Assembly (NCBI GenBank): GCA_006384855.1
Contig: VCJN01001646.1
Location: 124,001-188,000, forward strand
Origin: Tetraselmis striata
Taxonomy: Eukaryota; Chlorophyta; Chlorodendrophyceae; Chlorodendrales; Chlorodendraceae
DNA length: 64,000 bases
Direction: 5' to 3'
The stretch's first letter is position 1; every line of letters begins with the position of its first letter. Below are positions 47,370 to 57,696 of this stretch, piece after piece. The notes under the pieces are model-generated. The model did no database searches. It saw only the letters and a list, made by a program, of their open reading frames with translations, and had not been told where the DNA came from. Position numbers and translations under genes: made by a program.

Positions 47370-47590
47370 GGAGGCCAGCACAAAAGTAAGAGAGAGGTCC
47401 AATCTAGCGGACGGTGATGGTTTTATAAGCTTTGATGGGTACGGGGGTGACCATTGTTTTCGCCACAAGCGGCACGCAAAGTGCCGTACATCGGCTTCTC
47501 AGTGTAAAAACACCAGGACTGCCTACGGTCGATTATTGGCGTGGTGCAGAGATTGCGGGCAGCTGGTGTCGACACCCGCATACCCTAGGT
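47370..47590 (+). repeat. Direct repeat of DIRS/PAT-like element, right copy
   Basis: Right counterpart of 44130-44345, with GTGGTGCAGAGATTGCGGGC and GACACCCGCATACCCTAGGT-type sequence. The roughly 3-kb interval carries the recombinase remnant. Confidence 0.65.
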
Positions 47591-47599
47591 GATTCCATA

Positions 47600-48234
47600 G
47601 AACATATAGGTTATGCACAATACACAGGCCGGCCGCAAATATCAGGGTACATAGTACCCGGAAACCAGAACATATCGTAGCAAGTGGTCAGCATGAGTGC
47701 ATGATGAGGCGCCTCCGTGACCGTGTGTCCCGTCTCCGACAGCAGCACGGGGGCACCCGACGCGATGCGCGGTCACGAGCCCACCCCGTCCTACCGTAAC
47801 GCGCTACATACTCACGATGGCTCAGCAAGGGAGCCTGAAACTAGTCGAGGGCTGTCGGTATCGGTGTGGGAGGACCCATTTGTCGGCAACCGTGCGGTCG
47901 GGTGCCCAAGGTTCGGCCGTTGGCGCCCCGACACTGCGTGTCGCGCACTGCGCCTCACCGGCCGATCGGGCCGACAATGGCCCGCTGCCCACACCCACCG
48001 CCGCTCCGCACAAGATATAGTACCCTGACGGGTCGACGTACGATTTGATTCCCGCTCTCTCGCTCACAGGTGGCGAGGGAGTTGCAGAGGGACATGGTGC
48101 ATGGCTGCAGGCAAAGACTGGAGTCTGCGGTTGCGACCGAAAGTGGGATGTCACTTTTCGTGTGGCCGCCGTAACCCTGAACCACCGCCCGAATCCGGGG
48201 ATAGTATACGGGAAAATCAGTACGTAAGATTTAC
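47600..48234. other. Spacer, no supported gene
   Basis: GC-rich mixed sequence. Frames up to about 165 codons overlap on both strands and none has recognisable features. Confidence 0.45.
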
Positions 48235-48490
48235 GACTCCGGTAAAAGTAAATGTAAAGTTCGACCCAGCCGCCCCAACAATTGACCTCTTGCGCCAACT
48301 GCAGTCGTAAATCTGGCATAGCCCGCAGACCATTGCCTCATTCGAACCACAAAAGGCTAATGCATCAATCGGGTAAACCCAAGACACGCCGGGACGATAT
48401 TGCCGAAAATACATCGGTCAGGAATCGATACCTCGACCTCTCGCGTACGAGACGTCCGCTCAACCGAGCGGACAAGGGATGTACCTTGTT
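48235..48490 (-). mobile_element. tRNA-derived SINE, family 1
   Basis: Inverse copy of 3478-3735. The head lies at about 48425-48490 with the CCGCTCGGTTGAGCGG hairpin and an altered B box (GGTATCGATTCC). It directly follows a family-2 unit, in the same orientation. Confidence 0.6.
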
Positions 48491-48491
48491 A

Positions 48492-48745
48492 AGGATTTGT
48501 CGGTATTACGGTACAAGTACTCGCAATCCGGACAGACGGCCTAGGCGAGCTGTGACCTGCCAGCCTATCCGCGCGTCGGCCCATTTTTCAGGTAGGTCCT
48601 CATTCAAATCGCGACGTACCCCCGGTATCGAATCACTGCGTCTTTATTTGTCGCTATTGCGATATGAGACGGTACCGGTACGAATATGCAGTGACGACTT
48701 ATCTCTCACGGCCCGGCCGGTCTAGAGCTGCAGACTTACACCTTC
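48492..48745 (-). mobile_element. tRNA-derived SINE-like unit, family 2 (head truncated)
   Basis: Body homologous to 2340-2590 (CAGACGGCCTAGGCGAGCTG shared in most positions). The B-box region is degraded and the A-box half is missing. With the family-1 unit it forms a head-to-tail dimer. Confidence 0.55.
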
Positions 48746-50600
48746 CCACAAAAGTCTTGCCCCCCCAAATTCATACGGCACGCGGGAAGTCAATGTTGTG
48801 ATGGTATATGGCAACATTACTATATGCCATTCGACCAACCGCAAGTATGCTCAATCGTAGCTGGGTGTATTGTCGCTAATCGGGATATATCGCTTACTTT
48901 CGCGCAGAGAAGTCGCAGACAAAGTGGCAGACGCACTGCAACAATGCCCCAATTTTAGCACTGTAAGCGGTTTCGGAGCATATATATAACTTTTTTTTTG
49001 CCAAGTATAGGTACATTTTTCTTCGAAATTTGTCGACATAGTGGTGTCATGCGACCACTCCCTGCTTTTTATTGAGCAAAAACGAGTCTCTACGCGAGAG
49101 GGTAGACGAATCATCCGAGCTCTGTCAATGTCGGAACATTGTGCTGCAATCGCAATTTTGGGAGGCATGCATGCCAAGGGGCATATCTTTGCGAAACGGC
49201 GTCGGCTTGAGGCATACGAGGTCGCGTTGGAGAAGTCATAGCTAACGCGCTCTCCAGATAGTCGGGGGACATTTGTTGCCCGGATTTTTGCGCTCAGATT
49301 TGCGATTCGCTGACGTTTAAGGGGTCTACGGCCCCAAAAACATGTTTTCAGACAAAGGGGCCTAATGTTAGGCCACGTCACGGGCACCTAGATGCAAACC
49401 ATTGTGCCTCAGACTCGAGTCCACAAATGCTCTAACGTGGACCAACAACTTTGCATTATGGCGTTCCCCCATGCTTCTAGACATTTTTTGCTGGTGATTC
49501 CTGAAAGGTTCTCAAATGGCAATACTGAGTGTTTTATTTGGCACAATGCCTAGCTTTCATGTACATCTCCCGCGTTGCGTCATGGCAGTGGCGCATCAAA
49601 AGGGTTTTCGCAGGTAGACAGCGTAGATTTTGCATCAAAATGTACGGGGTCGGCTGGGACCGAAAGATCCACGACTGGTACGGGGCCGCCAGACCGGATG
49701 GTGTCCGGAAATCGCCGCACATCCCGAGCCCCCGCCGGTGTTTGTAAATTACATGCCACCAGCGATCACGTGGCTCATCAGGACAGTACATTCCGCTATG
49801 CTGCTCTCGGCCTCTCATCACGGCTAAGATGCCGGGAAAGCCTGACTAATTGCTGCCGCACCTGGGCTTATCGGACACGCAACACCCCTGTGGGATGGCG
49901 TATATCAAATGATATTCACTCCCCACCTCAGGCGCTTTCACAACTAACCAGACTATCCCTAATCTAAATCGAGCAGCATCCGGAAACGTACTACACAAGC
50001 GAATAATTGTCTCCGGGCGTGTGGGTGGGAGACAATATAGTCGGGTGCCTTCCAACTTCTGAAGGCGCCCCCGGTCCGCGGCCGCCCTTTATACTCGGTT
50101 AAAGGGCGCCGCCGGACCGGCGCCGGCCCGGTACGCTGCAGGGTCGTCACTTAACCCTGACGGCGCTGCGAAAACCAGGGTTTCCTAGGTCGTTCCTCCC
50201 AAGGAAACCCTACAGTTTTGATATGGGCTACTCGCATGGTGAAGCTTGGACCATATTGCGCGTCGCGTGCTATGCTACCAACGGATCGCATTTCCAATCC
50301 CTTTCGAACGCCGAGAATAACGTAGGGATAGGGGCGTATATGCAAGGGTGTGATGCCACACCATCATCCAACTGGCACAATACTTACATAATTTATTCGT
50401 CATCTATTACACTTTCCGTGCGCGAAAGCTTGGGAGCATGCGCAGCCCCAAAAAGCTGAAACGCATGCAATCGTATTATGCCATTTTCTGGTCAAAAACA
50501 ACATTTACTCACTGTGAGCAAAAAAAGCGCATCGCGTAAAACGATGCTTTAGCGCGACATTCTGAAGGCTGCGCTGCAACCAAGGCCATTCAAGCTAAGC
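48746..50600. other. Spacer of unknown nature
   Basis: AT-richer than the genes. Several frames of 65-178 codons exist on both strands (for example 49041-49241 plus and 48851-49387 minus) but they conflict and none shows a family motif. A strong small hairpin is at 50172-50213. Confidence 0.4.
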
Positions 50601-51047
50601 TTTAGTCTAGTTAGTGGAGTGTGTGTGGTTTTTACTGCATGCTGGCACGCAGCGATGCGCTCGCATGCGGATTCCTCCAGGGCTAAACTTTTGTGGGGGG
50701 GTGTACATACTCGTAGTCACTCGCTCTACCAGCGGGGGCGAAAAAACAAAAAAACCACTGATCATCCTAGTCAGCATAAGTTCCCGGGTCAGATGGTCGG
50801 ATCGACTCCGGTAGTTGTGACTCCATCAAACTGAAATGCGGCATAATTGTATAGGTCAGTGCGGGTATCGTGATGGCAGTGGTTTTATAAACGGTGATTC
50901 AACAGTGTTGAGAACTCCACCACTGGCTTTTGATTGGTCTTGCAGAATGCTTCGGCAGTTACCTAGTAAACTACCCAGGGCTTATTTCCGCAATAACTTG
51001 ATCCTACCGTGCTGCAGGATCGTGCTGCAGGAGCCGTGCTGCAGGAT

Positions 51048-51150
51048 CGCTGCCTAAACTACGGCCGCGTCGTAGAGACGCTGTAAGCAAGTGAAGGGTT
51101 TCACTGGTGCCAGTTCTCTCCCACTCTGGCCCAGGGGCGGGGAAAACAAA
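51048..51150 (+). repeat. 115-bp dispersed repeat, plus copy
   Basis: Contains CTGCCTAAACTACGGCCGCG, GTCGTAGAGACGCTGTAAGC, then GGGTTTCACTGGTGCCAG. An upstream piece of the larger compound element is at 50865-50960, and a fragment of SINE family 2 at 50703-50806. Confidence 0.6.
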
Positions 51151-51476
51151 AGTATAAGGATTAGGTATACGAGATGATGATGACTCGATTGCTGGCCGCC
51201 TCGGAGTCTCGGACCGGCGTGTAGTAGCGCTGCAGCAGTGCGCTACTACTGCTGATTGCGTCGATCGCGTCAAGGCCGCGAGGACGACGACGACCGACGG
51301 ACCGACCGACAGGGACACTACGTACCCCTGACCCGCAGTAGTGGCCGCTATTACACCACACCGAGAGGACCGCCTGCGCCCGCCAGACCGCGCGGAGATA
51401 CCACCGCGACGGTCGCTGGTGCACATCAGCAGAGGTAGCCGTATTCAGACGGCCGGGTGTAGTCGCGCACCCAGGA

Positions 51477-54400
51477 ATGGCTACCACCAGCTGCCGGTCC
51501 CCGGCGGCCGCGCTGCTGCTGCTGCTGCTCGCCGCGGCGGTCATCGGCGCGCGCAGCGCGATCCACCGCTACGAAGGCAGCGCCTTCCTGCCTGCCGGCC
51601 ACGACACCGCCGTCTTCCGCGGCGGCCGGGAGGGCCTCTTCGCATCTGCGCCCCCGTCGGAGGTGCCCCCCCCCCCCCCCCCCCCGCCCCAACTTGGCGC
51701 GCACGGTCCTCGCCAGCCCCGGAGCGGCTCTGCCGCTGCCTTTTTTTTTAATATTAAAAAGAGAGTCACACTCAGCACCGACGCCGCTCTTCTATTTATA
51801 ATTCCGTTCGAGGAGGACGCGACAGTGCACAGACTCAGGGACAGGGCGCCACTTGCCTCTAGCTGCGGCTTTCTGTCTCTATTATGGGGGCTTTAGCAGT
51901 AGCCAGCGGCGCCCACCCCCCATTCCCCGCCATTCCCCTTCCAACTCAAATTACCCAATAAAGCGCATCGTGGAGCAGCGGCGCCAGCAGGGAAGGCGGC
52001 TGAGCGCGGCGGCTGCTGCCGGTGGGGCCAGGTCTCGGCGGGCCTTCACACGGTGAGCCGGGAGGCGGCGGACGGGCAGTCTTTCATCAGGCTGTCCAAG
52101 GTGGTGTTCGAGCGGCCCGCGGCCGTGGCGCGCCGCTACCGCGCGCTGGACGGCGAGACTGGCTTTGTGGACGCGCTCGTCTTCGAGGTGGGCGACCGCG
52201 AGCTGGTGGGGCACGTGGAGGAGGACGGCAGCCACCGCTTCTGCTGCACCCCCCAGCTCGCGGCGAAGATTCGCTGCACGCCCGGCCACGTCATCGTCAA
52301 GGTGCGACATGGGCACCCGCCCTCACCGTCACTGGCCGTCTATTTCACTATAGCCTGCACCTGCCGACCCGCCTGAGCTCCTGTTCTCTGCCCCGGCCGG
52401 CCATGCGCGCGCAGCCGCAGCCGCAGAAGGGGCGCAGCACTCCGTGGGTGGAGTCTGTGGTGTTTCGCGGCAACGACACCGAGGCGCACGGCCTGGGCAC
52501 CGCAGCGCTGCCCATCTCGGAGACCGGGATGTACCATCTGTGAGCGACCCGAGCCGCAGTACCACGCCCTCCCATGCCCCCCCCTCCCTTCCCCCCCTCG
52601 CCCTCCCCGAATGAAACACAATACAGTAAGACAGCACGATACCCGTACATACAGGGTACGTTGCTATATGGCGTTTGCTGTACTGTATTGGCCTCGCTTT
52701 GGTTTACATGTCGACACCGCTGTTGACCCTACCGGTACTCTCGAACAAGGAAAACTGCATCCATCTGGACTATCATGAGATTACAGCACAAATATAGCAC
52801 GAAATCTGCAAGCTGATGGTGCCACATCCCTCATTGTTCTGTGTTCCTCTCATGCTCCCAATTTCGTGTTGCGGCATTCATCTATGTATGTATTATATAT
52901 TCGCGTTTGTGTTTACATTTGTCGCCCCTTGCCTGGCAGATGGTTTGTGGCGTGCGGTGCGGAGCTGGCGGAGGTGCGCGTGGAGGGGCTGACGACATGG
53001 AAGAACCCACACGGCTACCTGCCCGGCATGATGGCAAGCTACATGCCCTTCTTCGGCTACATGTCCATCGCGTTCCTGAGCCTGGGCGCCGCGTGGCTGG
53101 CGCTGTACTGCTACAACTGGCGCGACGTCATCCCGCTGCAGCACTGCGTCACCGCGCTCATCTTCTTGGGCATGATGGAGATGAGCACCTGGTGCGGGCT
53201 GGGGCGCCCTTTGAGCTCGGGCCAGCGCGCACGGACGATCAGAACCGTGCCCGGCGCCTGGGAACTGCATCGGGGTACCTGCGGAAGCAAAGGGCATCTG
53301 CGGGACAGGGAACTATCCATACAAGTATAGTGACTATAGCAAATACAGCAAGTATAGTATAGTGTACAAGTATATAGAACACAGCACTGGAAATTCATCT
53401 GAAAACAGTGATTATGTATGGACACATTAATAATTACAATACTAGTCGGTGATTGCTTATGAGACAATATGATTGCATTGTGATTCATGATTTATGTTCG
53501 GGTTCGATCAACACGTATGACTTCCCAGTATCGTTTCACATTGCTGTTCTACCTACGTGCCGGGTACGGAGAGGGTACGATGAGAAGCATGCCGTCATAC
53601 CAATACATATGCACACCGAGATTTGCGGTTGTGCATGCATGGTTTGGAACGTGTGTCTCCCCCCCCCCCCCCCCCCCCCGGCCGAAGAGGTGAGAATTGT
53701 ACAACAAGTGAGATCCACTAACCGCCACTACCGAACTATTAATGCTATGCTGCAAATGCCCTTGTTTGAACTGAACGGCACTATACTTAAAGCACAGCTG
53801 ACCCTTGCCAGTGCCCTGCCTACTGGCTGTTGCCGGGCCCTGAGCCCACCTTTCCTCCCGCGGCTGCTCTTTCGCTCGCCTTGTAGGTACTTCGACTTCG
53901 TCAACTTCAACACCACGGGGCTGCGCCCGGTCGTGACCACGCTGTGGGCGGTCATGTTTGGGTCGCTGCGCAAGACGGTCGCGCGCATGCTGGTGCTGGT
54001 GGTGTCCATGGGCTACGGCGTGGTCAAGCCCACGCTGGGCGGCCTCACCAACAAGGCAAGCGCGGTGGTCGTCGCAGTGCCTGTCCAGTGGGCGGGGGGT
54101 GCTGGTGCGAGCTGCGGGGGGGGGGGCGGCTCAAGCGCGGGGCGTGGCGCAGGTGTGGAGCCTGGGGCTCGCCTACTTTGTGGCGTGCATCGCCCTGGAC
54201 ATGGTCACGCACGTGGGCACTGTGGACGACCTGCCCTCCATGGTGAGCCCCTGCCTTCCCTCCCCCCCCTCCCCCCCCCCCCCCGGAGAGGGCCTCTGCC
54301 TCTCCGCGCCTCGCCGGCGGCATACAAACACCCCATGTATGTTCACATGTGTACCTCATATACATACAGCACATGTCACGCGGGCGCGCACTCACAGCGA

Positions 54401-54996
54401 CGACGCCGCCGCCGGGTCAGGCACGGGTGGTACTGGTGCTGCCGGTGGCGGTGCTGGACGCGGTCGTCATCCTCTGGATCTTCTCCTCCCTCTCCAAGAC
54501 GCTCACCCAGCTGGGCGCCCGCAAGCAGGCGAGCCCCCCCCCCCCCCCCCCCCATGGCCCCTCCACTTTCCCATTCCCCCCAGCGGCTCATCTGCGGCGG
54601 CGGCGGCTGACTGTGCCGCGACCCCCCCCCCCCGCCCCCCCCCCCCCCCCACCCCCCCGCGCGTCTCCTCCTCCAGACCGTCAAGCTGCAGCTGTACCGC
54701 AACTTCACCAACACGCTGGCCATCGCAGTGTGGATCTCCATCTGCTGGATCGCCTATGAGCTCTATTTCAAGGTCCATGCCCTCCTCCTTCAAGCAAAGT
54801 TACAGGGCCCCATTTCGTTCCAACGCGACCAAATGTGTAGTTTCCTATACCTCCCTTTGTTCTTCACCTCCCTGTGGATACGAGGGTGTGTGCGTGTAGT
54901 GGACGTGGAATGCCTGTAATGTATATAGGGCTCTGACTGCTTACTCAATTGGAATGTGGTGATGCCCTCCAACCAAGTACAGCTCCATGTAAGGTT

Positions 54997-55030
<34 letters not shown>

Positions 55031-57193
55031 GTATGTATGTATGTATGTATGTATGACTGCGCTCGTTGTAGATTGTTGACATTCGCAATTTATAAGCGAT
55101 ACATTCGGTGTCTCCAGCCCCGCTCCGTTATATATGTAGTGTGCGTGTGTGGTTACTTACAGTGCGCATGCCATTATTCCGCAAATATATACATGTGAAA
55201 CATGGAACATGTTGGCTGTTGAGGCACACGCTATGAGGTACACGCACATTGACAACGCATATTGACACCTCCTCTCCTGGTAGTAAACCCGAAGCTGACC
55301 AAGCCGGAGCCTGTCTTGCGTGGCTAACTCCCTGCTGTTCTGCCCCTCGCCCGCCCTGCCTGCAGTTCAACGACTCGGAGCACACCGAAAAGTGGGAGTT
55401 CTACTGGGTGACAGACGCCTTCTGGCAGGTATGCCCCTTGGCCCCGGCGGGCGGGCAACCACCTGGCAAGCCGCACCCTCTGCCGCCGCTCACCGCGCGC
55501 GTGTCAGTGCAGGTGCTGTCCTTTGGCGTGCTCCTCGTGATCTGCATCCTCTGGCGGCCGTCGCACAACTCGCAGTGCTACGCCTACACCGAGGCAGACG
55601 GTGCGCGCAGCCATCCAGCCCCTGCAGTGGCTGCTTCCAAACGCGCGGCGCGCTGACAACCAGATGACAGACCCAGAGTCGCATACACGCATGGCCTCAC
55701 CACAGACGGGTGCACACGGACCCATAAGAACCCTTGTCATGAGCCTCGAGTTGGGCTCGCATGCAACCTACAAGAATACTCGCTCCAGTTACGCTGTAGC
55801 TTCGTCTACATTCGCTCTCTGGCAGGCTGGGCAGGTTCGCATTCGCAGTGCTCCTATAACCGTGTCGGCGCCTGCAGATAGTTTATACTTTAAGGGGGGG
55901 GGGATGGGGTGGGGAAGAAGGAGTTGTTACCCCCCTCCCCCACGGTTCCTTTCCCCTGCCGCCTGTACATGTACCTGGTATGGGGGCTGTGTTTGAATCG
56001 TCAGAAGGCCACAGTCTGGTGTGCCATGGCGTGCATGCTATTGAGGTGTACCCTCCACTGCGTCCGCCGGGAGGTGCTGCCTACAAGCAGCAGCTAGTTC
56101 ACCTGAGCCGGGACGCTGATTGCCTGCCTGTGATGTGTCCGGCAGCTGCGGAGGAGGAGATGGGCGAGGCCGGCGGGGCGGTGGGCAAAGGCGACGCGGA
56201 GCAGGGCACGGTCCGCCCCCGCCACGTCTTGCCCTGCGCCGTCATGCTACTCCGACCGTTGTGGGGGGAAAGAGGGGGGGATGGCCGGGATGGGGGCTGC
56301 CCCAGCCTGGGAGATGGGGGGTATGGCGGGCCCGCAGCCACCAAGCAGGTTCTATGTGCTCATAATGCTGCTACAATGCTGTATAATGTCTCATACTTCT
56401 CAAGTGCGAAATCGGAATGTAGCTCCATCGCGCAGTTTTATTGCCCTTTTTGAATTTGCTCAGCGATTCTCATTCATATGGGTAGGCGTCACTGGGGCCG
56501 GTAGCGGCAGGGGCAGTGGTCGTAGCGCGCTGACCATACATGGTATAAATGCATACACGTAGCATCTACCCTGCGGTAGCACCCTATTACGATACAGTAC
56601 AAATGTATGAAATGTATGTATGTATGTGGCACCCTGTTATGTAGTAGAAATCTATGGATTTACTATAATCTCTTATATGCATCATTCCTATCATAATAGT
56701 AACTACTGAGAGAGAGGGGGAGAGAGAGAGAGAGAAACGTAGAGCTGTGGGTGGTTATTTAAGGGCATCGCCACATCCCAACTGGGTGTGCTGCTGAGCC
56801 CTCCCTTACAGTGACCATATACGTTGGTTACATATTACTGTGATATGAGGATTACATGTGCTAGAATATATCAGCGACACAATAGAAAATAATCAATACG
56901 CAATATTCCAAAAAGAATATTTCAATATTCACCCAAATATACTATTCCAAGAAGAATAGTTACTGTGCTGATGACATTCCTGCACAATTGGGACAGCAAC
57001 TCACATGTACATTGATTTTGACGTTTACTTGGACGTTTCTATTCTGTTATGGGTGAAGGTCTTGGAAGTTAATAATCATCATCTGTTATATTTTTGAGTT
57101 TGACACGCGGCTGCCGGCCTGGCTGCATTGGCGCAGATAAACACCGACGTGTTCTCCATCGAGGAGGAGCCCGAGGAGTCCAAGATGGCGTAG
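51477..57193 (+). CDS. Lung seven-transmembrane receptor family protein (TMEM87/GOST type)
   Basis: Membrane protein of the secretory pathway with a lumenal beta-rich domain and seven membrane helices; plant relatives are called lung seven-transmembrane receptor proteins. Exons: 51477-51662, 52032-52301, 52415-52539, 52940-53191, 53887-54055, 54153-54242, 54421-54528, 54677-54772, 55366-55428, 55513-55600, 56146-56348 (or ending 56210) and 57137-57193. They sum to 568 aa (522 with the shorter exon). Seen: signal peptide MATTSCRSPAAALLLLLLAA, then IHRYEG and FRGGREGLFAS; SFIRLSKVVFERP; ETGMYHLWFVACGAEL; TTWKNPHGYLPGMM followed by the first helix; STWYFDFVNFNTTGLRP; MGYGVVKPTLGGLTNK; LDAVVILWIFSSLSKTL; LQLYRNFTNTLAIAV; FYWVTDAFWQ; ILWRPSHNSQCYAY; and an acidic tail ending EEEPEESKMA. 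Two introns (after exons 5 and 7) appear to use GC donors. Confidence 0.9.
55707..55871 (+). mobile_element. Intronic MITE-like unit in the seven-transmembrane gene
   Basis: Starts CGGGTGCACACGGACCCATA, contains GGCTCGCATGCAACCTACAA, GCTTCGTCTACATTCGCTCT and CTGGCAGGCTGGGCAGGTTC, and ends GTGTCGGCGCC. Same family as in ETFDH and the release-factor gene. Confidence 0.6.
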
Positions 57194-57696
57194 CGTGCGC
57201 CGAGCAGGTCTGGGGCCCGCATGGGCCCACGGGCACCGCGCCATGCCGGCCCTGCCGCCCGGCTAGGACAGGGCGGCAGGGGACGCGGGGCGGAGAGATG
57301 GATGCCAGTAGCTTGTCCTGCCTGTGGGGGCCGGGTAGTGGCGGCGGCGCGGATTGGTGAAGGTGTTTACAGAAAGAGGGGAACTCCGCTCTTTGGATTA
57401 ACAAATGCCGATGCAAGCTGTGAGACAGATACTATGCGCTGCCTGCCTAGCCGCTGGCGGCTGGCGGGCTGCAGGAAGAAAGGAAGGGTACCCGCTTTCA
57501 TGATTTTAGGTTTTGCCAGGGGGGCGGCCGGGGGGGGGGGGGGGGTTCCGCCAGTTGTGAGAGTAGTCGTGAAGAAGTAGAAGGGGGGATTTGGGACGCC
57601 TCTCCTTCTATTGGCCTCGCTCTCGGTCTGGGTGATTTGATACCTAGGGACGCTACCAGTACTTGCATGGGGCATATGTGCGACACGCGACGGCGC
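57194..57696. other. Convergent intergenic region
   Basis: About 500 bp separates the stop codons of two convergent genes. It holds a poly-G run (about 57530-57545) and no TGTAA for the plus-strand gene that I could see. Confidence 0.5.
57367..57371 (-). terminator. Candidate TGTAA poly(A) signal of the minus-strand surface protein gene
   Basis: TTACA on the plus strand gives TGTAA on the minus strand, 326 nt past the stop codon. It falls in the short region shared with the convergent seven-transmembrane gene. Confidence 0.4.

Noticed and set aside
48851..49387. 178-codon minus-strand frame and the opposing 66-codon plus frame (49041-49241)
   Set aside because: The two conflict, neither shows a family motif or splice context, and composition is not convincing for either strand.
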